DNA of 16,995 bases from a bacterium (GCA_027294925.1 JAPULM010000473.1:1-16995), one strand, 5' to 3'. Positions 1-7,174 are shown, numbered from the stretch's first letter. Numbers and translations: made by a program. Notes: a model not told the origin generated them from the letters alone.

Positions 1-678
1 AGGAATGATTTCGTCTTGTTCCGCTAGGAGCAGGGCAACACGCCCTTCGAAAGACTTGAGGTTTCGGATGCTGTCATATTGATCACGTACCAGCCAACGG
101 GCTGGTAGATACCAATACAGCGTCTGAGCCAATCTGGGCAAGGTATCCCACGGTGTCAACAGGATGATGGCCGCCACCGGAACAGGTGAATCCGTAACCA
201 CCGCCGCGACGATGCCGCACCCCAAAGACTCGCCCCAAAGGAACACGGGTGGGCCGAAGTCCTCGTACGCCAATTGAATGGTTTTCCGTGCGTCAGGGAC
301 GAACGTGTTTTCGCTGTGTCGGCCAGGTCGACCGCCATAGCCTGGGTACTCCGCAAGTATCACGCGGTAGCCGAGAGGCTCTAAGGCGCGAACATAATAG
401 CTGCGTTCCCTCGCAGCCCCTGCGTTACCGTGGAAAACAATAACGGTACCTTTGGCTTTATGCAAGGAGACTGTACCAATAAAACCGCGATAAGTTCCAT
501 TAGCAGAAGGCCAAAAACGTAGACCAACGGCATGCACATCGCGTTCCGGTGGTTTCTGAACGTCTGGGAGGTACAACAGACGCTGTTGCCACATGTAAAC
601 GGCCACCGTCAAAACAATATATGCGGCGGCAACGTACAAAACGACCCGCAATACCAACTTCGGTTGTCCTCTCATCAT
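1..678 (-). CDS. Alpha/beta hydrolase, membrane-anchored, N-terminal part (runs off left edge)
   Basis: Serine hydrolase of the alpha/beta fold, closest in motif order to the BEM46/ABHD13-like group; the substrate cannot be told. Reading from ATG at 678 gives 226 open codons to the window edge. Residues 8-28 form one hydrophobic segment behind a basic start, so the enzyme is probably an inner-membrane-anchored protein facing the periplasm. Then come HGNAG at 83-87 (oxyanion region), YPGYG at 111-115, the nucleophile elbow GESLG at 149-153 (Ser151), and DEIIP at 222-226, which sits where this family carries its catalytic Asp. The catalytic His and perhaps 40-60 residues lie outside the window. 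Two ATGs are adjacent (678 and 675), with no strong Shine-Dalgarno sequence. A small broken ORF lies 40 bp upstream on the same strand. Fold is confident, function is not. Confidence 0.82.
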   Translation of the reverse strand, partial: MMRGQPKLVLRVVLYVAAAYIVLTVAVYMWQQRLLYLPDVQKPPERDVHAVGLRFWPSANGTYRGFIGTVSLHKAKGTVIVFHGNAGAARERSYYVRALEPLGYRVILAEYPGYGGRPGRHSENTFVPDARKTIQLAYEDFGPPVFLWGESLGCGIVAAVVTDSPVPVAAIILLTPWDTLPRLAQTLYWYLPARWLVRDQYDSIRNLKSFEGRVALLLAEQDEIIP

Positions 679-718
679 TGGGGGCGCCCGTTAAAATAGG
701 CCCAACCATGTCCTAATC

Positions 719-887
719 CTACGGCACGCGAAAACCTGCAGCTGCGAGTTGGCGCTGCCAATCTTCATTGGCAAGTCCTGACACCGCAAGGACATCTCGC
801 CAATCAATACGGGCCGCCTCCGTCTAGCACAGCCTGAAGTAGTCTTTTCTGGGCCTGATGCCATCTAGCACACATCAATGGATACAT
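719..887 (-). pseudogene. Small frame-broken ORF of unknown function (about 55 aa if repaired)
   Basis: Not recognised. On the minus strand an ATG at 887 opens a frame starting MYPLMCARWHQ and continuing to LLQAVLDGGG. The frame then breaks in the CCC run at about 811-813. Skipping one base there gives a protein-like continuation (RIDWRDVLAVSGLANEDWQ) that ends in GFRVP and TAG at 719-721. The total of 169 bases equals 56 codons plus one extra base, which fits a single insertion or a sequencing error. The Trp-, Leu- and Asp-rich pattern looks like real coding sequence, but there is no Shine-Dalgarno sequence before the ATG. It lies 40 bp upstream of the hydrolase on the same strand and could be its operon partner. 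The alternative is chance readings in intergenic DNA. Confidence 0.33.
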
Positions 888-1140
888 GTTACGGTGCTGT
901 CTAGCAATAGTCTAGCCTGTTAGACCATTACCGGCCGCCTTGTTCGGCCTGACAGTTGTACGATACGGCTTATCGCTATATAGTAACATTAGGGGTGCTC
1001 TCTTGCGGCATCAGACTTCCTCACGCGTAGCGTGGACGATGATCTATATGCATGTGCTGCAGCGGTGGGGGAGGCGGGGTGCACCGTCCTCTCGACTCAT
1101 GATGAGATAGAAAATTGAAGGATCCTGACATGGAGGTGAC
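888..1140. other. Divergent intergenic region
   Basis: This 253-bp stretch lies between the minus-strand hydrolase unit and the plus-strand HtrA-like gene, so it should hold promoters for both. It contains a 5-bp inverted repeat (GGCCG at 933-937, CGGCC at 945-949) with no T-run, and two of four TCTAGC motifs found at 823-918. No gene or RNA is recognisable. Confidence 0.4.
956..984 (+). promoter_or_regulatory. Weak candidate sigma70-type promoter for the HtrA-like gene
   Basis: TTGTAC (956-961) and TATAGT (979-984) are separated by 17 bp. The -35 match is poor and the -10 is fair. It would give a leader of about 150 nt before the HtrA-like gene. Found by eye only. Confidence 0.2.
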
Positions 1141-2046
1141 ATGATGGAAGACGTGTTACGAGGCGTATCTGAGGCCTTAGCGGCTAGCGTTGAAGCTACG
1201 AGTCCCGGAGTGGTCCGTGTGGCCGCCCGACGGCGGCTTGCTGCCACCGGCATTGTCTGGTCGTCTGACGGTGTCATTGTCACCGCGCATCACGTCGTCG
1301 AGCAGGACGATGCCATTGGCGTAGGGCTACCGAATGGGCAGACGACAACGGCGACGCTTGTTGGCCGCGATCCGACAACGGACCTGGCCGTACTGCGTAC
1401 CGAGGTCACGGACTTGACGCCACCGGTGTGGGCCGAATCCGACGGACACAGCTGGCGGGTTGGACAGATGGTTCTCGCCCTCGGTCGGCCCGCTCAGAGT
1501 GTCCAGGCCACACTTGGTATTGTCAGCGCCGTGGGTGAGGATTGGCGTACACCGGCCGGCGGCCTGATCGACTTTTATCTACAAACCGACGTCGTCATGT
1601 ACCCAGGGTTTTCCGGCGGGCCACTGGTGGACGCCTCGGGGCACGTCGTTGGACTGAACACGTCAGCCTTGTTGCGTCATGTCAGCCTCACCGTGCCTGT
1701 TTCTACGCTGCGTCGCGTCGTATCGATGCTGCTGACGGATGGCCGCGTGCGCCGGGGATTTCTGGGCGTGAGTACCCAGCAGGTGCGCCTCCCCGAGTCG
1801 CTGGCGCAACAGCTCGATCAGGAAACGGGGTTACTGCTGATTGCCGTCGAACCGGATAGTCCTGCCGAACAGGGAGGATTTTTGCTTGGCGATACCCTGG
1901 TCAGTCTGGATGGCACCGCCGTGTGTCAGCACGACGACTTATTGGCCCTCACCGGCCCTGAGCGCATCGGCACCACGGTGTCTATCCGGATGATACGAAG
2001 TGGCCAGCTACAGGAACAACAGGTGACTATCGGCGAACGTACGTAG
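1141..2046 (+). CDS. HtrA/DegP-like trypsin-fold serine protease with one PDZ domain, no signal peptide
   Basis: S1C-type serine protease, about 301 aa. The protease domain spans roughly residues 20-195. Its triad reads TAHHVV (His51), TDLAVL (Asp81) and GFSGGPL (Ser158). The more usual GNSGGPL carries Phe in place of Asn here. One PDZ domain follows (about 205-298), opening with GFLGV. HtrA proteases degrade or chaperone misfolded proteins, normally in the periplasm. This one has no signal peptide or membrane segment at either start, so it looks cytoplasmic, and it is shorter than typical 350-480 aa DegP/DegS. GGAGG at 1132-1136 precedes two ATGs; the second (1144) has the better 7-nt spacing, so the protein may start one codon later. 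It is followed after 45 bp by an LLM oxidoreductase and is probably cotranscribed with it. Peptidase fold is confident, biological substrate unknown. Confidence 0.88.
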   Translation: MMEDVLRGVSEALAASVEATSPGVVRVAARRRLAATGIVWSSDGVIVTAHHVVEQDDAIGVGLPNGQTTTATLVGRDPTTDLAVLRTEVTDLTPPVWAESDGHSWRVGQMVLALGRPAQSVQATLGIVSAVGEDWRTPAGGLIDFYLQTDVVMYPGFSGGPLVDASGHVVGLNTSALLRHVSLTVPVSTLRRVVSMLLTDGRVRRGFLGVSTQQVRLPESLAQQLDQETGLLLIAVEPDSPAEQGGFLLGDTLVSLDGTAVCQHDDLLALTGPERIGTTVSIRMIRSGQLQEQQVTIGERT

Positions 2047-2091
2047 CGGAGGGCGTCATAGCAGGCAGAGAAATATGAAGGGAGATGGGAG

Positions 2092-3114
2092 ATGCGCCTT
2101 GGCATTACGATTGTTGGCGACACACTTGAAAACTTTACGCATTATGTGCAGCAGGCCGACCGTGCCGGGGTGGCGGCAATCGGCACCGGAGACTCGCAGA
2201 CCCTGTATGGCGAGCTCTGGGTGCGATGCACCTTGGCTGGTATGCACACCACACAGGCCCAGGTGGGGCCCTGGGCGACGAATCCGGTCACCCGCCATCC
2301 TAGCGTGACTGCCGGCGCGGCAGCTTCCTTGGCTGAGTTGACCCATGGCCGCGCTTATCTGGGCATCTCGACAGGCGATGCGGCAGTTTATAATATCGGA
2401 CGCAAGCCGGCAACTCTAGCCCGTTTGGAAGCCTATATTCGTACGGTGAAAGCACTCTTGACAGAAGGTGTTGCCGAGTGGGAAGGGCATACGGCTTATC
2501 TGGATTACCCACATCCGCCAGTGCCGATCGCTATGCCGGCTTCAGGTCCACGGGCGTTACACCTGGCGGGACAGGTGGCCGATATCGTATGGGTCTGCAC
2601 CGGTGTGCAGCCGGAGGCCGTGGCGGCGGCGCGTGAGCATTTGGCGCAGGGCGCCGCTGCGGCAGGACGCCGTTTGGAGGATCTAGATATCTGGTGGGTG
2701 GCGCTACTCAATGTCGGCCCGTCACGCCAGGAGGCAATCGAGCAGTTAAAATTCTCTCTCGCCAGCTACGCCCATATCATCTTTCGCTATACGTTGGAAG
2801 GGAAGGCCGTACCGCCCGAGTTGGCCGACGCCATCCGACAACTGGTAGATGGCTATCAGTCGCGCTTCCACATTCAGTCAGGCGAGGTGAACCCAAATGC
2901 CCAATTGGTCGACGACCTGGATCTGAGCGATTATCTGGCCGATCGTCTGACCGTTGCCGGTACGGTTGACGAATGCCTGGAGCGCTTGCAAGCGTTACAA
3001 GACGCAGGTATCGATCAAATTTGGACACCGGTACGTTTTGCTGACAAAACCCAGCTTATGCAGACCATCTGTGATGAGTTGATGCCGCGCTTACCGTCTG
3101 GGGATGCGGCATAA
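2092..3114 (+). CDS. LLM-class (luciferase-like) flavin/F420-dependent oxidoreductase 1
   Basis: Bacterial luciferase-like TIM-barrel oxidoreductase of 340 aa, a usual family length. The N-terminal strand MRLGITIVGDTLENF is followed by the GPWATNPVTRHP stretch near residues 61-72. That stretch resembles the VTNPxTRHP region of methylene-H4MPT reductase-like (Mer-type) and other F420-dependent members. HGRAYLGISTGD near residues 87-98 is the conserved cofactor-binding glycine turn. The C-terminal helix pair is LADRLTVAGTVDECLERL. The cofactor (FMN or F420) cannot be decided from sequence alone, and the substrate is unknown. GAAGGGAG at 2077-2084 lies 7 nt before the ATG. It sits 45 bp after the HtrA-like gene and about 64 bp before a second LLM gene, suggesting an operon. 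Confidence 0.86.
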   Translation: MRLGITIVGDTLENFTHYVQQADRAGVAAIGTGDSQTLYGELWVRCTLAGMHTTQAQVGPWATNPVTRHPSVTAGAAASLAELTHGRAYLGISTGDAAVYNIGRKPATLARLEAYIRTVKALLTEGVAEWEGHTAYLDYPHPPVPIAMPASGPRALHLAGQVADIVWVCTGVQPEAVAAAREHLAQGAAAAGRRLEDLDIWWVALLNVGPSRQEAIEQLKFSLASYAHIIFRYTLEGKAVPPELADAIRQLVDGYQSRFHIQSGEVNPNAQLVDDLDLSDYLADRLTVAGTVDECLERLQALQDAGIDQIWTPVRFADKTQLMQTICDELMPRLPSGDAA

Positions 3115-3163
3115 GGACTGAGAACTGAGAAACAAAAAGGTGTAAGCATTTTTGTTGGTGCGT

Positions 3164-3170
3164 AGAGGAG
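3164..3170 (+). promoter_or_regulatory. Ribosome binding site deciding the start of LLM gene 2
   Basis: AGAGGAG lies 8 nt before ATG 3179. A longer in-frame TTG start at 3152 would place this site inside the coding sequence and has no Shine-Dalgarno sequence of its own, so 3179 is preferred. Confidence 0.7.
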
Positions 3171-3178
3171 CGCTGTTT

Positions 3179-4168
3179 ATGCCGTTGCATGTTGGTATTA
3201 ACGTTAATACGCGAGTCCCTATTCTGTATCCTGAGGCGTATTCCGAGCGTGCGCTTTTAGCGTTAGCGGAAACGGTGGAAGCTGAGGGTTATGACTCCGT
3301 GTGGGTGGGTGACAGCATGTTTCAAAAGAGCCGCCTGGAAGCCTTTACGACGCTCGCCGCCATTGCCGCACGTACGGAACGGGTGACTTTGGGCACGTCG
3401 GCCTTAATCGCGCCACTACGCAATACCATGTGGCTAGCCTTGAGTTGGGCAAGTCTGGATCGCCTGGCGGCAGGGCGCACGATCCTCGGGGTCTGTGTTG
3501 GGTCAGAGACGCCAACGCCGGGTATTACCGGCGAGTTCGAGGCGGCAGGCGCCAACTTAAAAACCCGTGGGCAGGTGTTTACCGAACAACTGGAGGTGAT
3601 CCGTCATTTGTGGACGACCGAGCGCTTCGATTATGAGGGGCAACACCACACGCTACATGGTGTGCAAAGCGCCCTACGGCCCGCTAACGTATCGATGCCG
3701 CCAATCTGGATTGCCAGCAATCCGCATGTTGGCAATCTTTCGCCGCGTTTGCGAGAGCGTATGGCGCAGCGTGTCATCCAGCACGCCGATGGCTGGATGA
3801 CTTGCACCGCCGCGCCGGAGGAGTTTCATGCCTGTTGGGCTGAATTACAAGACTACGCCCGAGCTGCCGGCCGCGATCCGGCGACGATTGTCCCCGCCTA
3901 TCAGATGTTGTGCCACATCGACAACGACCGTGCGAAGGCGCGTGCCATTGGGGTTGAGTTTGTCAACCGCTATTACCACAGCGCCTACGGATCACTCGAT
4001 GAAGCGCGTTGGGGGCAAGACCCGTATGGTACGGCTGAGGATTGTGTGGCGGCCATCCAGGCACTGGCCGATGCCGGCTGTACGTCTTTTGTCGTGCGTT
4101 TTGCGGCACCGGATCAACACGAACAGCTACGCCGCTTCACACAGGATGTTCTACCGGCGTTTCGTTAA
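3179..4168 (+). CDS. LLM-class (luciferase-like) flavin/F420-dependent oxidoreductase 2
   Basis: Second luciferase-like TIM-barrel oxidoreductase, 329 aa from ATG 3179. Landmarks are MPLHVGINVNTRVPI, the AEAEGYDSVWVGDS-type early helix-strand (VEAEGYDSVWVGDS), RVTLGTSALIAPLRN, and AAGRTILGVCVGS, the cofactor-pocket glycine turn. In the middle, PPIWIASNP and QHADGWMT are the typical IxVAG/ADGW elements, and the C-terminus reads YGTAEDCVAAIQALADAGCTSFVVRF. These features fit F420-dependent LLM oxidoreductases or FMN monooxygenases; substrate and cofactor are not resolvable. It is clearly paralogous to, but diverged from, the gene 64 bp upstream. The 7-bp tandem repeat ACTGAGA x2 at 3117-3130 lies between them. 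The next gene begins 105 bp downstream with its own candidate promoter. Confidence 0.86.
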   Translation: MPLHVGINVNTRVPILYPEAYSERALLALAETVEAEGYDSVWVGDSMFQKSRLEAFTTLAAIAARTERVTLGTSALIAPLRNTMWLALSWASLDRLAAGRTILGVCVGSETPTPGITGEFEAAGANLKTRGQVFTEQLEVIRHLWTTERFDYEGQHHTLHGVQSALRPANVSMPPIWIASNPHVGNLSPRLRERMAQRVIQHADGWMTCTAAPEEFHACWAELQDYARAAGRDPATIVPAYQMLCHIDNDRAKARAIGVEFVNRYYHSAYGSLDEARWGQDPYGTAEDCVAAIQALADAGCTSFVVRFAAPDQHEQLRRFTQDVLPAFR

Positions 4169-4197
4169 CGACTGAATGGGCTCTGCTGTGAGGCTGC

Positions 4198-4227
4198 TTG
4201 TCGGATGCAGGGCGCGTCGTGTATACT
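4198..4227 (+). promoter_or_regulatory. Candidate sigma70-type promoter of the thiolase gene
   Basis: TTGTCG (4198-4203, 4 of 6 consensus bases) and TATACT (4222-4227, 5 of 6) are separated by 18 bp. Transcription would start near 4234, leaving a leader of about 40 nt before ATG 4274. This fits the larger gap after the second LLM gene and suggests independent expression of the thiolase. Confidence 0.45.
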
Positions 4228-4273
4228 GCGCACGATATAGACGCCATCAACTTCATGTGCTAAGGAGATTATC

Positions 4274-5536
4274 ATGCGACCTACACGACCGGTTTATGTT
4301 GCTGCGCAGGCGGTTACGCCGTTTATTGGCAAAGGCAATCCCGCTTTCATTATGAAGGGGCACCCGGATTTTGGTCAAAAGGACAATCCGAGCCTGGAAG
4401 GTCACATTGTTAATGTGATACGCAAACTGATCGATGACGCCAACATCGATCTTAGTTTGGTACAGCGTGGCTACATCGGCAATTTTGCCGGCGAATTGTT
4501 TTCGCATCAAGCTCATCTTGGTGCCATGGTTGCACGAGCTGATGAACGGCTGGCGGGAATTGGCTTTGCCCGGGTGGAGGCCGCCTGCGCCTCCGGTGGG
4601 GTCGGTATTGTCAATGCGATTGAATCGATTCAGTCCGGCTTGGACGTGGTGCTGGTGGTTGGCGCTGAGGTGCAGACCACGGTGAGGGCGCGTGAGGGGG
4701 CTGATTATCTGGCCCGGGCGGCACATTATGCCACCGAACGTGACATTGACGATTTTACCTTCCCGGCGCTTTTGACCCGGCGCGCTAAAGCATATAAAGA
4801 AGCCTATGACCTTACGGACCGCGATCTGGCGCATTTTTCCGTTAAGGCGTATGGCAATGCCAATCGTAATCCGTTGGCGCACATGCACGCGGTCAAGATG
4901 ACTCTGGAACAGGCGGCTACGGCTAGCGATAGCAATCCCAACTTTTTACAAAATCCGGATCTCAACCCGCACCTCAAAATGAGTGATTGTTCACAGGTTA
5001 GTGACGGCGCCGCGGCGGTTATTTTGGCCAGTGAGGAAGGCTTGCAAAAGTTGGGTCGAGTCAAGACCGACTGCGTGCGCATGCGTTCATATGGATTCTG
5101 TACCAATCCGCTGGGGCAAGTTAAAGACCTCTTGCAGTTGGATACGGCTGCGGCTGCGGCTGCGGAAGCGTTGCACGACGGCGGTATTACCCCGCAGGAT
5201 GTACAAATTGCAGAAGTGCATGACTGCTTCACCATTGCCGAGCTGATGATGTATGAGGCGATAGGTTTGGCCGAGCAGGGTAAGGGGAAAGAGCTGTTAC
5301 TCTCGGGCCGTACCTCTCTGGAAGGCGATATTCCGATCAATACCGGTGGCGGTCTGGTCGGCTTTGGCCATCCGGTTGGCGCTACTGGCATCAAACAAGT
5401 GGCGGAGATTTATCGTCAGATGAAGGGGTGGTGCGGCGATTATCAGGTACAGCGTGAGCTGCACACTGGCCTGACGGTCAACATGGGCGGTGATGACCGC
5501 ACTGTGGTCTCGACGGTGCTGGAAAACGTCTCGTGA
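4274..5536 (+). CDS. SCP2-type thiolase / acetyl-CoA acetyltransferase family protein
   Basis: Thiolase-fold enzyme of 420 aa, acting on acyl-CoA thioesters in the cytoplasm (cleavage of 3-ketoacyl-CoA or the reverse condensation). The nucleophile is in EAACASGG (Cys105). EVHDCFTIAEL at 314-324 is the SCP2-thiolase version of the NEAF motif, with Cys318. GFGHPVGATG carries the catalytic His366. The canonical C-terminal CxGGG cysteine is absent (the end reads NMGGDDRT), as expected for SCP2-type members. Many SCP2-like thiolases are paired with a DUF35 OB-fold protein; none is visible here. AAGGAGA at 4262-4268 lies 5 nt before the ATG. It may serve beta-oxidation or side-chain degradation together with the LLM genes, but this is inference from neighbourhood only. 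Confidence 0.87.
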   Translation: MRPTRPVYVAAQAVTPFIGKGNPAFIMKGHPDFGQKDNPSLEGHIVNVIRKLIDDANIDLSLVQRGYIGNFAGELFSHQAHLGAMVARADERLAGIGFARVEAACASGGVGIVNAIESIQSGLDVVLVVGAEVQTTVRAREGADYLARAAHYATERDIDDFTFPALLTRRAKAYKEAYDLTDRDLAHFSVKAYGNANRNPLAHMHAVKMTLEQAATASDSNPNFLQNPDLNPHLKMSDCSQVSDGAAAVILASEEGLQKLGRVKTDCVRMRSYGFCTNPLGQVKDLLQLDTAAAAAAEALHDGGITPQDVQIAEVHDCFTIAELMMYEAIGLAEQGKGKELLLSGRTSLEGDIPINTGGGLVGFGHPVGATGIKQVAEIYRQMKGWCGDYQVQRELHTGLTVNMGGDDRTVVSTVLENVS

Positions 5537-5586
5537 CGTTCTGTTCCTCTGCTCTGTTGTTTCCCTCCTCTCCGTCATCGTCGTAG

Positions 5587-5611
5587 GGGGACAGATTTGA
5601 AATCTGTCTCC
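5587..5611. terminator. Bidirectional hairpin terminator between thiolase and hppD
   Basis: GGGGACAGATTT and AAATCTGTCTCC form a 12-bp stem with one G-U pair around a single central base. It lies between two convergent genes and is followed on the plus strand by pyrimidine-rich CTTCTT. The near-palindromic core also resembles dispersed GGGGACAGATTT palindromes I recall from some proteobacterial genomes, so it could be a repeat element doubling as a terminator. Confidence 0.5.
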
Positions 5612-5660
5612 TTCTTGCCTACGCAAGCGAGACAATCTTTTAAGGGAGGGAAGCCTAAGC

Positions 5661-6731
5661 TTATCCGCTCTCCTGCAACACGCCACGGGCAATTTGGTCG
5701 CGTTCGATGGATTCAAACAAGGCCTTGAAGTTTCCCTCACCAAAGCCGTCATTGCCTTTACGTTGAATAATTTCAAAGAAAATTGGCCCAATGACGGTGT
5801 TGGTAAAGATCTGCAACAAGAGCCCGCCGCCTTGCTCGGGTCCACCGTCAATTAAGATATAGTTCTTCTGCAGTCGCGCCAGGTTTTCGTCATGCTCTGG
5901 CACGCGTTCGTCTATGGCATCGTAGTAGGCCGCAGGAACGGTCTGAAATGAGACATGACGTTCGTGCAAGGCTTCGACCGTGGTATAGATATCGTCCGTA
6001 CCTAGCGCGATGTGCTGGATGCCTTCACCTTTGTAAGCATGCAGGTATTCAACAATCTGTGATTGATCATCGGCGCTTTCATTGATCGGGATACGGATTT
6101 GGCCGCACGGGCTGATCATCGCCTTGGAGCGTAAGCCTGTTAACTTGCCCTCAATGTCGAAGTAACGCAGTTCATGAAAGTTGAACAGACGCGTGTAGAA
6201 TTCGGCCCATTCCATCATACGTCCGCGATGGACGTTGTGTGTCAGGTGATCGACATAGGTGAGCCCCAAGCCTTGGGGGTTCTGATCGACACCCGTCAGG
6301 GGTATGAAATCAACGTCGTAAATGGTTGCCTCTATTCCGTAGCGGTCGACAAGATAAATCAACGAATCGCCAATGCCCTTGATGGCAGGGATGTTGAGTT
6401 CCATCGGTCCGATGTTGCCCTGTACACCCCAGGCGCCCAGATCCAGGGCGTGTTGATAGGCGCTGGCCGCATCCTTAACCCGCAATGCGATGGCGCAGGC
6501 GCTGGGGCCATGCAGCTTGGCAAAGGCCTGGGCGAAACTCTCCGGCTCGGCGTTGATGATAAAGTTAATCTCGCCTTGGCGGTATAGGGTGACGTCTTTA
6601 GAACGGTGGCGCGCAATGGCCGTGAAGCCCATCCATTCGAGCACATGTCCAAGCGCTGCGGTATCAGATGCGGTGTACTCAACAAATTCAAAACCATCGG
6701 TGCCCATCGGGTTGTCCCAGAGATCAGCCAT
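5661..6731 (-). CDS. hppD: 4-hydroxyphenylpyruvate dioxygenase
   Basis: HPPD converts 4-hydroxyphenylpyruvate to homogentisate in tyrosine catabolism, in the cytoplasm, using Fe(II). The protein is 356 aa, the normal bacterial length, with two vicinal-oxygen-chelate domains (about 10-140 and 155-320). The iron triad is visible: His162 in YVDHLTHNV, His240 in GIQHIALGTDD, and Glu320 in GPIFFEII. The C-terminal gating helix region GFGEGNFKALFESIERDQ is intact. AGGAG lies 8 nt before the ATG. It is convergent with the thiolase and divergent from the third LLM gene. No homogentisate dioxygenase or tyrosine aminotransferase lies in the window, so the rest of the pathway must be elsewhere. Confidence 0.95.
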   Translation of the reverse strand: MADLWDNPMGTDGFEFVEYTASDTAALGHVLEWMGFTAIARHRSKDVTLYRQGEINFIINAEPESFAQAFAKLHGPSACAIALRVKDAASAYQHALDLGAWGVQGNIGPMELNIPAIKGIGDSLIYLVDRYGIEATIYDVDFIPLTGVDQNPQGLGLTYVDHLTHNVHRGRMMEWAEFYTRLFNFHELRYFDIEGKLTGLRSKAMISPCGQIRIPINESADDQSQIVEYLHAYKGEGIQHIALGTDDIYTTVEALHERHVSFQTVPAAYYDAIDERVPEHDENLARLQKNYILIDGGPEQGGGLLLQIFTNTVIGPIFFEIIQRKGNDGFGEGNFKALFESIERDQIARGVLQESG

Positions 6732-6802
6732 CGTCTCTTCTCCTCTGTATTTTCCCTACTTTGCATAGGGGAACTTGCCAAACAACCTCTCAAGTGCCCG
6801 TG

Positions 6803-6850
6803 CATAAATTTTCTACCTCTCGCTGACCAGGGAGAGGATTGGGCGAGGGG
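6803..6850. repeat. Dispersed repeat, copy A (PHPNPLP-EGE type)
   Basis: This 48-bp stretch aligns without gaps to 14599-14646; both begin CAT(A/C)AATTTTCT. Read on the minus strand the copies translate as PSPNPLPGQREVEN (here) and DPHPGPLSGQGEGEN (the other), the well-known spurious peptide of a family of intergenic repeats common in proteobacteria. This copy is the more diverged. Confidence 0.65.
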
Positions 6851-6875
6851 AAAAAACAACCATTGTTGTTCCCCT
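6846..6875. repeat. Inverted repeat / hairpin 1 of the hppD-LLM3 intergenic region
   Basis: AGGGGAA (6846-6852) pairs with TTCCCCT (6869-6875), and inner AACAA (6855-6859) pairs with TTGTT (6863-6867) around a CCA loop. It overlaps the end of the dispersed repeat. No T-run follows. Confidence 0.5.
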
Positions 6876-6897
6876 ATCTATAACTGTAGCATCTGTT

Positions 6898-6923
6898 GCA
6901 GAGATCGCCAAAGCGATCTCTGC
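6898..6923. repeat. Perfect 11-bp inverted repeat (hairpin 2)
   Basis: GCAGAGATCGC and GCGATCTCTGC pair perfectly around a CAAA loop. No T-run follows on either strand, so a simple intrinsic terminator is unlikely. A protein-binding palindrome, REP-like unit or RNA hairpin is possible. Confidence 0.6.
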
Positions 6924-6947
6924 CGGAATGTCTTAAACTTAATTCCG
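6924..6947. repeat. Inverted repeat directly abutting hairpin 2 (hairpin 3)
   Basis: CGGAAT (6924-6929) and ATTCCG (6942-6947) flank a 12-base AT-rich centre. It begins at the base after hairpin 2 ends. Confidence 0.4.
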
Positions 6948-6983
6948 TATGACGCCTACGCTACCCTTTCTCGGTTGGGCCTG

Positions 6984-7001
6984 TCTGCACGTCCATGCAG
7001 A
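6984..7001. repeat. Inverted repeat (hairpin 4)
   Basis: TCTGCA and TGCAGA flank CGTCCA. It is short and could be chance, but lies in line with three other inverted repeats. Confidence 0.3.
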
Positions 7002-7174
7002 GATGGCGATGACGTGTCTACAAGCGGTGTCATGGTGATGGTCGTACAACTGAAGGGCAAGTTCAGGGGTTGACAGCGTTGGGGCAAGACGGGCTCAAGT
7101 CGTTACGATACGGGTGAGGTTAAGAGCGTCATGCGACGGAGATTATTGCGAGATAGAGAAACAAGGAGAGGGTA

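Larger units (their letters stand above)
6732..7174. other. 443-bp divergent intergenic region, rich in inverted repeats
   Basis: Lies between hppD (minus) and the third LLM gene (plus) and must hold both promoters. The first half carries a dispersed repeat copy (6803-6850) and four inverted repeats in a row (6846-6875, 6898-6923, 6924-6947, 6984-7001). From 7002 to 7174 I see only an isolated TTGACA at 7070-7075, without a convincing -10 at normal spacing, and the Shine-Dalgarno sequence AAGGAG before 7175. No gene is supported; the plus-strand frame crossing it is interrupted antisense to hppD. Confidence 0.6.

Noticed and set aside
3152..3178. Longer N-terminus for LLM gene 2 from TTG 3152
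   Set aside because: It has no Shine-Dalgarno sequence, adds nine residues atypical for the family, and would contain the good ribosome binding site of ATG 3179.
4253..4888. Long open frame (211 codons) antisense to the thiolase gene
   Set aside because: It lies opposite a clear thiolase with intact motifs; its translation shows no family features and it is a by-product of codon bias.
4804..5394. Open frame of 196 codons on the minus strand inside the thiolase gene
   Set aside because: Ser/Ala/Cys-rich translation without motifs; shadow of the thiolase.
5297..5851. Open frame of 184 codons spanning the thiolase end, the terminator and the hppD end
   Set aside because: It crosses a strong hairpin and two verified gene ends; the translation has no recognisable features.
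6606..7073. Plus-strand frame of 155 codons crossing the hppD start and the intergenic region
   Set aside because: Part of it is antisense to hppD and part is a translation of the dispersed repeat; cysteine-rich composition without pattern.
7070..7075. Consensus TTGACA as a promoter of LLM gene 3
   Set aside because: No acceptable -10 hexamer at 15-19 bp; the nearest candidate, TACGAT, is 28 bp away.
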